From positions 103,903,501-103,967,500 of the forward strand of contig NC_134102.1 of the NCBI RefSeq assembly GCF_000715075.1: a DNA stretch of 64,000 nucleotides, read 5' to 3'. This DNA comes from Nicotiana tabacum. Lineage: Eukaryota; Streptophyta; Magnoliopsida; Solanales; Solanaceae. The position numbers were made by a program, and so were the translations under genes. Under the pieces are notes generated by a model that worked only from the letters and a program-made list of their open reading frames with translations, was not told where the DNA came from and did not search any database. Of this stretch, positions 12,507-22,860 are shown piece by piece. Numbering within the stretch: the first letter of the stretch is position 1; the number at the start of each line of letters is the position of its first letter.

Positions 12507-13378
12507 ATGAGGAATATTAAGGAAGCACAATTCTCGAGGCCAATAACATCTGATCCCAATCAGAGGGATCCTAATTTATGGTGCAAGTACCATGGGACCA
12601 GCGATCACCGGACTGGGGACTGCCGACATCTGCGCGAGGAGGTGGCATAATTGTTGAAAAATGGATATCTCGGAGAGTTATTAAGTGATCGGGCTAAAGA
12701 CAACTATGGTCTAAACTAGGATAACGTGGAACCCTTGAAAGCAGGAGAAGATCCCCTTCGTCTGACGATCAACATGATTTTTTAGGGGAACGAGATTAAT
12801 GGTGTATGTTTCTCGGCAACGAAAAAGACGAATGTATCAGTGACCCATAGCAAGAGACTCTGAGAAGTCGCTGAGAAAACATCACCTTCACGGAGGAGGA
12901 TGCATATGGACTCCTATTACCACGCAACGATGCCTTGGTAATCCCTCTTAATGTTTTAGATTTTAAGATTAAACGTGCTTTGGTGGACCCAGGGAGTTCA
13001 GGAAACTTTATCCAATGCAGAGTGTTGGAACAAGACAAGCTAACCAGAAGCATTATTCTGGCCATGAAGCTCCTCGTCGGGTTCAATTTAGCAAGTGTAT
13101 CAACCCGAGGGGAAATACTGCTGCCCACGAATGCCGAAAGGAAAATAAATATGACCCTTTCGAAGTAGTAGATGGTGATATGGGTTACAATACCATTCTT
13201 GGAAGACCATGGCTGCGCGACATGAAGGTTGTGCCGTCAACATACCATCAACTTCTAAAATTTCCAACGCCGGAGGAAATTAAACAGATAAGAGGAGATA
13301 AACCAGTAGTAAGGGGAATAAACGCGATCTCAATTTGTAGTAGCAAAGGGAATAAGCATGCAACATAGCAATTACAGG
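12507..13378 (+). pseudogene. Tat-type Gypsy element: gag C-terminus and protease, broken
   Basis: Translated text shows the gag nucleic-acid-binding motif WCKYHGTSDHRTGDCRHL (a C-x2-H-x4-H-x4-C arrangement) near 12570-12630. The aspartic-protease active site LVDPGSSGNF follows at about 12983. Downstream, the ILGRPWL and VPSTYHQLLKFPTPE blocks are typical of the protease-RT linker in Solanaceae Tat elements. In-frame stops (near 12649, 12717 and 12783) and frame changes make it non-coding. The 5' part of gag is absent because element A is inserted at 12506/12507. Confidence 0.75.
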
Positions 13379-13739
13379 AACCAGCACCTGTTCCCGAGCC
13401 AAACAAAGTCAACAGGGGGAGGAGTCATCGAAATCCTATCAGGTACCAAAATATTTCCAGGTACCAGAAGAGACGGACATAACCAAATCCACAATGGAAG
13501 AACTCGAGCAAGTCACATTGTTTGAAAAAATTTTGGAGAGGAAATTCCACTTAGGGACATGACTAAACCCCGAGCTCAGGTCAAGATTTATTGAATTTCT
13601 TAAATTTAACGTTGACTGTATTTTGTGTTTGCATGTGGATATGACAGGTATCCCGCTAGAAGTGGTCGTGCATAAACTAAGCCTCAAATGTCACCATTTC
13701 TTTTCACTTCTCAAAAAGAAAAACAACTTCGAATAGACT
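13379..13739 (+). pseudogene. Pol linker of the Tat element; RT core deleted
   Basis: The frame continues from the protease with TMEELEQVTLFEKI-type linker text and then HVDMTGIPLEVVVHKLSL, which belongs to the region just before the RT. After 13690 the sequence jumps to the connection domain before RNase H. No RT palm motif or YxDD-like box is present, so roughly 1 kb of RT appears to be deleted. Confidence 0.6.
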
Positions 13740-14520
13740 CCGAAATGCTAGCAGGATCTGAAGGATTTGAAAAGGTATTTATCGAGCCCTCCATTATTAT
13801 CGAAACAGGAGGAAGATGAGCAATTTCTAATTTACTTAGCGGTCTCGGAAGTAGCGGTATGTACCGTTTTAGTCTGAGAGGACGAAGGAACGCAATCCCC
13901 TATTTATTATGTTAGTAAAATTTTAACGGGAGCAAAAACATGCTACCCACATCTCCATAAATTGGCCTTAGCTCTGGTAGTCGCTGCTCGAAAGCTTAGG
14001 CCTTATTTCCAATATCATCCGATAGTTGTGGTGACAACCTTTTTCCCTGCGGAATATCCTTCACAAACCTGAACTTTCGGGTCGACTGGCCAAATGGGCA
14101 GCCGAGGTGAGTGAATTTGACATAAAGTATAAATCTAGAACTGCACTTAAGTCACACATTTTGGGCGACTTTGTGGCCGATTTCAGTCCAGGACTGCTGC
14201 CTTTGGCCACCAAAGAAGTAGTGATAGTGTCAGAATCGACATCGGGAGTCTAGACCTTATTCACGGATGGAGCTTCCAATATGAAAGGGTCCGCGCTTAG
14301 TGTAGTCTAATCATGCCTTCGGGAGAATCCTTAAGGCATGCCATAATAACTATTCCTCTGACTAACAATGAAGCCGAGTATGAGGCTTTGATTGTAGGAC
14401 TTGTGTTGGCCCGGGGACTGGACTCTAAGGTCATAGAAATCAAATGTGATTCTCAACTGGTAGTAAATCAGGTCTACGGGATCTTCAAAGCCAAAGAAGA
14501 ATGTATGTAACAATATGTAG
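13740..14520 (+). pseudogene. Tat element dual RNase H region, broken
   Basis: Two successive RNase H-like segments are visible. The first (about 13760-14050) has YYVSKILTGAKTCYPHLHKLA, truncated here to its recognisable middle. The second (about 14245-14510) opens with LFTDGASN and continues with NNEAEYEALIVGLVLARGL and KCDSQLVVNQV. This is the archaeal-type RNase H that distinguishes the Tat lineage of plant Ty3/Gypsy elements. The D-E-D pattern (TDGA, EAEYEAL, CDSQ) is preserved in the second domain. Stops and a frameshift near 14310 break the frame. Confidence 0.75.
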
Positions 14521-15750
14521 TAAACGTCCAGGCTCTGCTCACACAATTTAGGGAATGGTCAATTACCCACATCCCGAGGGAAGAAAATGCAGAAGCAGAA
14601 GCAGAAGCAGAAGCCAATCTGGGATCATCCACGTAAATGAAGGGATCGGACTCCGGTACGGTTGTGCAGCTTATGCATTCTGTATTGGACGCGGACGACT
14701 ATTATGAAGTAAACGCGACCAATTTTGTCTAGGACTAGAGGAATGAGATTATTGACTATCTCGAGCACGTAAAGCTACCCTAAGATCCCAAGGCATCCCG
14801 GGTGGTGCGCACTATAGCAGCCCGATATTGCTTTAGGGGAGGTCAATTGTATATAAAATATTTTCAAGGCATGTTAGCCCGATGTTTAGGAGCCTCCGAA
14901 GCTAATTACTCCATGAGAGAAGTTCACGAAGAGGTCTGCAAAAATCACTCGGGTACAGACTCTTTGGTATTAAAGCTAATTAGAGCAGGATATTACTGAC
15001 CACAGATGGAATAAGACGCTAAGGCTTATGTTCAGAAATGCAATAAGTGCCAACATCATGCACCGTTGGTACATCGACTGGAAGAGTTATTGCACTCGGT
15101 TTTTGTCGCCTTGGCCACTCATGAAATGGGGTATGGACATAGTCGGTCTGCTGCTGCCGGCTCCCGATAAGGTAAGATTTCTTTTGATTTTAACTCACTA
15201 CTTTTCTAAGTGGGTTGAAGTAGGTCCTTACCGGAAAATCAGTGAGTGCAAAGTGGTAGATATCTTGTGGGAAAACATAATTTGCAAGTTCAGGATACCA
15301 AAAGAGATAGCCTGCGACAACGGGCCACAATTTATAGATGCAAAGGTCACAAAATTCCTTGAAGACTTGAAAATCAAAAGAATTACATCATCGCCATATC
15401 ACCCGAGTGCCAACGGCCAAGCGGAATCGACAGATAAAGTGATTATTCAAAATCTCAAAAAGAGATTGGAAGTAGCCAAATGCAAATAGCCCGAAGAGTT
15501 ACAGAGAGTGTTATGGGCGTACCGAACAACGGCCAAATCAAGCATGGGGGAGACACCTTTCTCTCTCGTATACGGAGCAGAAGCCTTGATCCTGGTGGAA
15601 GTAGGAGAGCCTACTATGAGATATTTCTAGGCGGACGAAGAAGCAAACAACGAAAGGCATACTACGGAGGAAACATCGTCAACAGAAATAAGTCCTTTAA
15701 ACAACAAGAAATGGAAGAAGAGAATCGCTATGGGACAGTTAGATAATCTT
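14521..15750 (+). pseudogene. Tat element integrase, broken
   Basis: The zinc-binding region is near 14890-15060 (EVHEEVCKNHSGTDSL, then CNKCQ text). The catalytic core (15028-15489) carries GMDIVG, ACDNGPQF and NGQAEST; by my count the last D and E are 35 residues apart, matching D,D-35-E. After 15489 the frame shifts into [24 protein letters not shown] text, the usual post-core region. Integrase would join element cDNA to host DNA, but the stops upstream and the frameshift at about 15485 mean no complete product. Confidence 0.75.
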
Positions 15751-16556
15751 TTGCTCGGTAGAAATGTTCCTGTCGAGAAAATAGTTTGCTATTTGGCCAA
15801 AGGTTACCCGACCGTTTACGAGTGCAAGCCACTGGGGGTGGTTAGATAGTCTTTGGATCTATAGCAAAGTTCCTAATAGGAAGTGAAGATTACAATCGAA
15901 CCAAAGATTATCCAACCATTCACTAGTGGAAGCATCAAAGGAGCAATACTTCTAGTGTTCAAATTCGCATTCTTCTCATTCGAACACTAGGGGGAATGAT
16001 ATGAGAATATGACAACATGACTGCTATATCAACCGGGACTATAAAATCCGGGAAAGAAGTTTTATCATCGGGACCAGGACTGCGCGGCCAGCCCCATAGA
16101 AACAAGTTTTACAAATTAGCCACAAGTAATGGCAATTTCTTTTTAGAACAACAAATGCTTATGTACTTTTGAAAATGGAAGGAATAAAGTAAAGTCATTT
16201 TATTTTTATCTTGTTTCTTGTCCGAACGATGAATTAATTTTATCATTTGAAAGTTGAACAAATACTTCAAATGCTAGTGCCTGAATAAATATGAGACGTC
16301 CTCGTCAAGAGCACTGTAAATATAAAAGGGCCCTCTCTTATAAAACTCTCATAGTAAAGGGTTGATTCCGGAAGAACTTATGCCCGGAAACCAAATGCAA
16401 TCGGGGAAACATGCACCTGAAGCCTTGCATAACTTGACGCAAAGAGAAAAACTTTTGCAATACTTAAACATAAAAGTACTTCAATATAACAACGTTCCAT
16501 GCAGCACAAGTACCGAAGTATGAAGTAAAAAACAAAAAGGAAAGAAAAACGCTAAA
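15751..16556 (+). mobile_element. Untranslated spacer between Tat pol and the antisense gene
   Basis: I see no coding signal on either strand. The stretch separates the end of pol from the stop codon of the antisense reading frame at 16557. It includes a purine-rich GGGGGAATGATATGAGAATA segment near 15992, too far from any LTR to be the main polypurine tract. Confidence 0.4.
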
Positions 16557-17555
16557 CTATTGCATCACTAGAGTCGGGGCAAGAGAAGCATTTTCTCCCC
16601 CAGGAGAAGTAAGTAGATCTACCACCGGATCGATGTCTTGACCTTCATCATCATCCCCTTCAGGTTTCTCTTCAATTCCGTAGAACTCAGAACCGGAACC
16701 AGAAAAGTCAGTCATATCAGACCCCTTCGAGTAGTTGACTCTAACTCACAGGCCTTGGCGATTTAGGCATCAAAATCAATGACACCCGCCTTGACCTCTT
16801 CCAAGATTTTTCTCCTCATGTTGTACATAAAATATCTTTTTTCAACGATGAGGGAAGTCGCTCGATGCTGGAGATCTTCATTAAACTGGTCAACCTCGAT
16901 CGAAAGGTTATTCTGCTCAAATCTAGAGGCTTGAAGACTAACACCAAGGTCACGGATAGTGGAGAAATAAACTTTATTATGCTGCATGACCTTCTTATAC
17001 TTCTCTTCCATTCGGGCATGTTTCTCATCCGCGGCAGCAACTTCTTCAGCTTTGGAATTCAAGGCCGCTTCCAAATTATTTTTCTTTCAGTGGAGGAAGC
17101 CTCGAGATCAGAAGCAGCAAGAACAACATTTTGGACCTTGACCCACTTTTCCTTGGCCTTTTCAAATTGTACCCTTGACAGGGTGGCCTCTTGGATGAGG
17201 GTAACACTTCTTGCTCACTTTGCTGCAACCGAGCCTCCAACTCGACGGCCTCGGCAGCATGTGCCTCCAGTGTAGCGAGGCGAGCGACAATTTGGTCGCG
17301 CTCGGCCAACAGTTGATCCCTCTTGAATGTGAATTTATTTTATCAAGGATCAGTCTCTGAAGTCCCTCGGAATCAAGGAAGTTAGCTTCCAAAACAAAAG
17401 TATAAATTAAAAATCATGTCATAGCAAAGATAGAAAGAACAACAAAGGGAACAAAGATTGTACCGTTGTTGCGTTAGCATTGTTCACCATACACACTCGC
17501 GAGAGAGATAATATTTTATTCCTATCCTTTTCTGAAGACAGAGGCTTTAGATTAT
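16557..17555 (-). pseudogene. Antisense gene of the Tat element, C-terminal coiled-coil part
   Basis: On the minus strand this segment encodes a long, charged, heptad-rich protein stretch (LDSEGLQRLI, AERDQIVARLATLEAHAAEAVELEARLQQ, then KAEEVAAADEKHARMEEKYKK). It ends in a C-terminus whose stop is complementary to 16557-16559. A possible intron (about 17386-17463, minus-strand GTACAATC at the donor and an AAG-type acceptor) precedes the LDSEGLQ exon. Antisense frames downstream of pol are known in Tat-lineage elements. A few frame changes (near 17075 and 17170) make this copy non-functional. Element D separates it from its N-terminal half at 21362-22860. Confidence 0.65.
17551..17555. repeat. 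Target site duplication of element D, left copy
   Basis: ATTAT immediately before the LTR start at 17556; the same five bases follow the other LTR at 21357-21361. Confidence 0.9.
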
Positions 17556-18952
17556 TGATGTTTGGCATATTTCGATATGTGGTGATGTTACTTTGCCCAT
17601 GTTTTAACCACTTCTTGATGTTATTTGATCTTTAAAACGCCCAACATGGTGTAATTATTGGTTTGATGACTAATTAAGTTATGTGTGACGATTTAAGGTG
17701 TTCGGAGTGCAAAATATGAAGAAAAGGTGGTTTAGCTAGAGGAAGAAGGGTTGGATGCGTCGCATCCAACCTAGGAAAACATCATCCTGCATGCAACCTT
17801 AGCAGTGAAGTTGGGCCATAGCGTCCGCCATCGCGTGCGAAACTGGGAAGTAGAAGTGAAGCTGGATGCGTCGCGTCCACCATCGCATGCAAGCTGAGAA
17901 ATAGAGGACAAGGTGGATGCGTCGCATCCACCTTCGCAGGCAAAATTGAAATGGAGGACGAGGTGGATGCGTCGCATCCACCTTAGCATCAATCCCTGAA
18001 GCCGATTTGGACTAGGAATAGGAGAGCTTTGGCCCACGACTTTTGTACGCAATATATAAGCCAAAAACGCCTCCTTTAGGTTATCTAACATATTGGGAAG
18101 GGAAAAAAAGCCACGACAAAGCTGTGGAGGCCGGAATTCATCAAGTTTCATCTTTCTCCCACCAAACTTAGTAATTTTTATGTTTCTTTATATGATTTGT
18201 TGTTTGGCTACCATGTCTATGTGGAGCTAAACTTCACGTTCTAGGGTTGTGGTTCTTTCATGACTATTGTTATTCGGATATTGATTTTGACTTCTTGATT
18301 TATCATATTAGTTTATTTATTCAATCTTGCGCTTAATTATTTAATTGCTTGATCACCAATTGAATATTATCTACGAATCTAGAATTGAACTCGAAAGTGG
18401 GGATTCTATATTGCATATAGGATTGAGTAGGGCAAGTTCTTGAACTCGGGCATCGGGGAACGGATTCGTGGTTAGGATAGACATATACCTAATTACCTTG
18501 CTTGGTTGATTTACAGGAATTATAAATGCATTCTTGTTGATTCTAACTCCATAGACATATAGGCGTTAGGTTAGCTTGAATAGGCGAGTAAGAACTCGAC
18601 AGATTCTTATGAGCAATATTAACCCTGTCAACCAATAAGCTAGATAAATTAGTCGGTCAATTCAATTGAAGAATACAATAGGATTGTTAGATAGCCCATA
18701 ACCCTAGATCGTTTTTCTTACATTGATATCATAAAAATCTGCTCTTTCTCTGTTCAAAGTTCATTATTTATATTTTTCTTATTTAATTAGTTAGAATAAA
18801 ATATTTTTAGATTTAATTCTTGTTTAGATAATTAAGATAGGCTAATTTAGTTAATAGTTAATCATAAGTCCTCGTGGGTTCGACATCCGACTTTTAGTCA
18901 CTTTATTACTTGACGACCGCGTATACTTGCGTGAGTGTGTTTGGCGGCAACA
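17556..18952 (+). repeat. 5' LTR of element D
   Basis: Begins TGATGTTTGG and ends GCGGCAACA. It contains three odd-length inverted repeats built on GGATGCG-T-CGCATCC. Differences from the 3' LTR are mostly transitions (for example GTGGTGATG against GTGTTGATG near the start). Confidence 0.95.
17749..17984. repeat. Three CpG-bearing hairpin motifs in the D LTR
   Basis: Inverted repeats GGATGCG-T-CGCATCC lie at about 17752-17768, 17910-17934 and 17961-17984. The second has 12-base arms beginning AAGGTGG. Two weaker half-motifs (GCGTCCGCCATCGCGTGC and GGATGCGTCGCGTCC) lie between them. The 3' LTR repeats the whole set at 20155-20390. Confidence 0.85.
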
Positions 18953-18958
18953 AGTTTT

Positions 18959-18975
18959 TGGCGCCGTTGCCGGGG
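18959..18975 (+). promoter_or_regulatory. Primer-binding site of element D (tRNA-Asp type)
   Basis: TGGCGCCGTTGCCGGGG starts six bases after the 5' LTR. It is complementary to the 3' end of plant tRNA-Asp as I know it, the usual minus-strand primer for several plant Gypsy groups. Other elements here use an initiator-Met-type site instead. Confidence 0.85.
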
Positions 18976-19075
18976 ACTTAGAAATTTGCTATTTTTCTAG
19001 ATTAGACATTTTTTTTTATCTATTCATTTTTTTATTATTATTTTATTTTAGTTAGTATTTTTTATTTATTTTAGC

Positions 19076-19570
19076 ATGGCATCTTGGAATAAAAATTGTT
19101 CGAATGATGGTTATTCTTATTTTGATGATCCTTGTCCATATTGTGGAGGACCCCACTGGTGGAAAAATTGTCAGAATGTTCCCAGGAGCGAGTTGTGCGC
19201 ACAATCTCAATCCTTTGAGTGGAATATTTGTAATATGTGTGGTGGTCAAGATGGCCATTGGGATGGTTGTCCTAATTTTGTTCATCCTTCTCTGAGCCCT
19301 TATTATGATCTTTCTAATGATATTTCTGAGTTTGATAGGGGCAATGAAGTGCAGGATATGGAGCCTGATGCATATATCAGGGATATTCTGAGGCAAGTAG
19401 CAGAGCAACAGGATGAACTCAAAAAAGATATGAAAAGAATGAGGGCAGCAATCACAAGAATGAAGGCCAATATGGAAGAATTGAATGAAGAGAGCGAGCT
19501 TACATTAGTAGAGATTTACATTAAGGGCAAGCCTATGGTACCAACTACATGCATGCGACTTCTTTTGTGA
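19076..19570 (+). CDS. Element D ORF: small two-zinc-knuckle, coiled-coil protein
   Basis: An uninterrupted frame of 164 codons starts at the first ATG about 120 bases after the 5' LTR. Residues 20-32 read CPYCGGPHWWKNC (C-x2-C-x3-H-x4-C). A second knuckle-like motif, CNMCGGQDGHWDGC (C-x2-C-x5-H-x3-C), falls near residues 52-65. Both resemble, but do not match, the retroviral CCHC consensus (C-x2-C-x4-H-x4-C). The middle is acidic, and roughly residues 100-145 are charged and likely coiled coil (VAEQQDELKKDMKRM). A nucleic-acid-binding, gag-like packaging role is inferred. It is the only retroelement frame in the window without a stop or frameshift. I do not recognise a named family. Confidence 0.7.
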   Translation: MASWNKNCSNDGYSYFDDPCPYCGGPHWWKNCQNVPRSELCAQSQSFEWNICNMCGGQDGHWDGCPNFVHPSLSPYYDLSNDISEFDRGNEVQDMEPDAYIRDILRQVAEQQDELKKDMKRMRAAITRMKANMEELNEESELTLVEIYIKGKPMVPTTCMRLLL

Positions 19571-19960
19571 GAGTGAGCGATTTTCTTTGTGAGCATGAGA
19601 TTCGAATGTGTGGATTGATTTTACTCTCTCTGCTTTTGTTGTGAGGGCACATGGTTTCACGAGGGATAGGTAACGTTATTAGACTTCTCTATGATGTTGG
19701 TTGTTCAAGCCATGAGTGCATTGTGACATTGAGTCGGTTTTTGAGGTTAGGATTGTTGTGAGCATGTTGTCTTTGTTCGAATATGTTTAAAGAATGGCAT
19801 AAGTAAAGGGAAGGGTATGTGATGCATAGCCTAGAGCCTAATTGTTGCAAATAACCACGGTCATAGGTGCAGTGTGCTTTGAATGATAAGAGCTTAATTT
19901 TGTTTCGTCTACTATAGGATGGTTTGTTCGAGGACGAACAAAGGTTTAAGTGTGGGGTAG
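19571..19960 (+). mobile_element. 3' untranslated region and polypurine tract of element D
   Basis: About 390 bases without coding signal, ending in the purine tract AAGTGTGGGGTAG (19948-19960) immediately before the 3' LTR. Confidence 0.8.
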
Positions 19961-21356
19961 TGATGTTTGGCATATTTCGATATGTGTTGATGTTACTTTG
20001 CCCATGCTTTAACCACTTTTTGATGTTATTTAATCTTTAAAACACCCAACATGGTGTAATTATTGGTTTGATGACTAATTAAGTTATGTGTGATGATTTA
20101 AGGTGTTCGGAGTGCAAAATATGAAGAAAAGGTGGTTTAGCTAGAGGAAGAAGGGTTGGATGCGTCGCATCCAACCTAGGAAAACATCATCCTGCATGCA
20201 ACCTTAGCAGTGAAGTTGGGCCATAGCGTCCGCCATCGCGTGCGAAACTGGGAAGTAGAAGTGAAGCTGGATGCGTCGCGTCCACCATCGCATGCAAGCT
20301 GAGAAATAGAGGACAAGGTGGATGCGTCGCATCCACCTTCGCAGGCAAAATTGAAATGGAGGACGAGGTGGATGCGTCGCATCCACCTTAGCATCAATCC
20401 CTGAAGCCGATTTGGACTAGGAATAGGAGAGCTTTGGCCCACGACTTTTGTACGCAATATATAAGCCAAAAACGCCTCCTTTAGGTTATCTAACATATTG
20501 GGAAGGGAAAAAAGCCACGACAAAGCTGTGGAGGCCGGAATTCATCAAGTTTCATCTTTCTCCCACCAAACTTAGTAATTTTTATGTTTCTTTATATGAT
20601 TTGTTGTTTGGCTACCATGTCTATGTGGAGCTAAACTTCACGTTCTAGGGTTGTGGTTCTTTCATGACTATTGTTATTCGGATATTGATTTTGACTTCTT
20701 GATTTATCATATTAGTTTATTTATTCAATCTTGCGCTTAATTATTTAATTGCTTGATCACCAATTGAATATTATCTACGAATCTAGAATTGAACTCGAAA
20801 GTGGGGATTCTATATTGCATATAGGATTGAGTAGGGCAAGTTCTTGAACTCGGGCATCGGGGAACGGATTCGTGGTTAGGATAGACATATACCTAATTAC
20901 CTTGCTTGGTTGATTTACAGGAATTATAAATGCGTTCTTGTTGATTCTAACTCCATAGACATATAGGCGTTAGGTTAGCTTGAATAGGCGAGTAAGAACT
21001 CGACAGATTCTTATGAGCAATATTAACCCTGTCAACCAATAAGCTAGATAAATTAGTCGGTCAATTCAATTGAAGAATACAATAGGATTGTTAGATAGCC
21101 CATAACCCTAGATCGTTTTTCTTACATTGATATCATAAAAATCTGCTCTTTCTCTGTTCAAAGTTCATTATTTATATTTTTCTTATTTAATTAGTTAGAA
21201 TAAAATATTTTTAGATTTAATTCTTGTTTAGATAATTAAGATAGGCTAATTTAGTTAATAGTTAATCATAAGTCCTCGTGGGTTCGACATCCGACTTTTA
21301 GTCACTTTATTACTTGACGACCGCGTATACTTGCGTGAGTGTGTTTGGCGGCAACA
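19961..21356 (+). repeat. 3' LTR of element D
   Basis: Near-identical to 17556-18952, with the same TGATG start and CAACA end. It is one base shorter because an A run (near 18107 in the other copy) lost one A. Confidence 0.95.
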
Positions 21357-21361
21357 ATTAT
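21357..21361. repeat. Target site duplication of element D, right copy
   Basis: ATTAT directly after the LTR end, matching 17551-17555. Confidence 0.9.
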
Positions 21362-22136
21362 TGGCAAGTTCTACCGGCCGGGACAACATATGGCATTCGG
21401 TAGAAGTCGAGAGGGAGACGCTCCTCCTCCTTTTATGAGGATCTGCGGAGGGGGCTGAATAGTTATGCCCCAAATTCCCATGAATCGGGGACTAAGGAAG
21501 AAGGACATCCTCCTCTAAGACGCCTATGACCGGTGGAGATGATGTAGCAGTTACTGGCAGCGAAGGCAAAGTTAGCGAAGAAGGAGATGAAGCTGATAAC
21601 ATTGTAGGTTGAGAAATTATTGCGGCCAAAGCAGTTCTAGCTATTGGTTGCTCATCAGCCGAAGACGGAAGAGACCTGGTACCCAGCCTCACAGTACCAG
21701 GAGTAGCGACTGGGAATCGAAAGCGAGAGTTGGCATCTCCCACTATATCACACTCCCCCAGAGCGCCTGGACGTCGCCATCGGTTGGTGTAACTAGTTAA
21801 ACATATTGAGCATTTTGTTGATCAGATGAATGTCGTTGTCTTCTATGTAGAGAAGCCCTTCATCACTGGCTCTTCCATCATCATCGATCACCACAGTGTC
21901 TGTGGCTGGCTCGGGCGCGGCGCTCTTCGTCTTTTTATTTTTACCCTTGGCCGCAGAGGAACGTCGCATTTTTTGTTGCTTGTTCTCCGACTGGGGACTC
22001 CGAGAGGAAGCACTTGCACCGGAAGAAGGTCCGATGACACCTATTCTGGTGAAATCCTCCTGGAGAAACCTCGTCGCATCAGCGGGATTAGCCAAAACGT
22101 CCTCCTCGGAGACTATAACAGAGCCTTGCGAAAGAC

Positions 22137-22208
22137 CTGAATTCAATAATAAGAAAAGTTAGCCAATTTTCCAATACGTAAGGTAAAAACAAGATAAGTT
22201 CAGCTTAC
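22137..22208 (-). other. Predicted intron of the antisense gene (72 bases)
   Basis: Minus-strand donor ATG|GTAAGCTG and acceptor TTGAATTCAG|GTC. Flanking segments are both coding-like (GERLEIM before, GLSQGSVIVSEEDV after). The interior is AT-rich, as plant introns are. Confidence 0.6.
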
Positions 22209-22340
22209 CATGATTTCTAGCCTTTCACCCGTATTTAAGGGCCAGTTCTTTTCACCGGCGGGTCTCAGGCATAGTGACGTCCAAATTCTTCTGGACCCAC
22301 TGGTCCAAAACTTAAACCCTTGGTGGTGTCCACTGAATTG

Positions 22341-22419
22341 CTGAAATAAGGAAAAAAGAAGGGTCAGTGATAGCATAGGATAACCTTTAAGTAAAAGAAA
22401 GGACAAACGTTGAACATAC
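22341..22419 (-). other. Predicted intron of the antisense gene (79 bases)
   Basis: Minus-strand donor GTACAC|GTATGTTC and acceptor TTATTTCAG|CAATTC, with a T-rich tract before the acceptor. The downstream exon opens with coding text FSGHHQGFK. Confidence 0.6.
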
Positions 22420-22860
22420 GTGTACGATTCCATAACTCAGGAAAGGATGGAGTTGTGGCCGGGATGATGTCCCTGGTGGAAACTACAATGTACACTCGAT
22501 CCATCCACGGTCGTTATCATCATCCACGCTGGTAAACAAAGCATGGTGACCATATTTGCTGAAGTTTATCATTCCCCCACGAAAACACTTGGGGGAATTA
22601 AGGTTCATCAGTCGAGCCAGGGAGAGCTCTTCCCTCGTCTCCTAGCATAAGTGCCAAGCAGACCTTGTAACGGAAACAAAACTCCAAGATTACGGAGTCA
22701 AGTCCCCCGCTCAATGAAAACGGGCCTAAAGTGAAAGGGTACGTGTAAACATATATAAAACCCTTCTTGGGAAAGGTTACCCGATCTGCTATATCAGAAG
22801 TGATAATGTCCAAATCATGGCAACTACATTCTTCCTTCACAGTAGGGATGCTAGAAGGAC

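Larger units (their letters stand above)
17556..21356 (+). mobile_element. Element D: complete young non-autonomous LTR retrotransposon (3.8 kb)
   Basis: Two near-identical LTRs (17556-18952 and 19961-21356) flank a 1-kb interior with a primer-binding site, one small reading frame and a polypurine tract. A perfect ATTAT duplication bounds the whole element. By eye the LTRs differ at about ten positions in 1.4 kb, making this the least-diverged LTR pair in the window. There is no protease, RT, RNase H or integrase, so it must be mobilised in trans. It is inserted in the antisense gene of the Tat element. Confidence 0.95.
21362..22860 (-). pseudogene. Antisense gene of the Tat element, N-terminal part (gypsy-type transposon domain)
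   Basis: On the minus strand, 22598-22840 encodes GFIYVYTYPFTLGPF followed by VILEFCFRYKVCLALM, which I recognise as the 'putative gypsy type transposon' domain (Pfam PF04195 type). Next comes GHHQGFKFWTSGSRRIW (exon 22209-22340). Then there is a serine- and lysine-rich, probably disordered stretch (SSGASASSRSPQSENKQQK, 21793-22136) and a proline/serine-rich segment (21492-21743). Two clear GT-AG introns on the minus strand interrupt it, so this is a spliced antisense gene rather than chance open frames. Element D at 17556-21356 splits it from the coiled-coil half. Stops between segments suggest it is dead. Confidence 0.65.

Noticed and set aside
17771..18151. Minus-strand frame of 126 codons, repeated at 20176-20523
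   Set aside because: It lies within both D LTRs across the hairpin array. It is open because of the repeat composition and has no recognisable domain.
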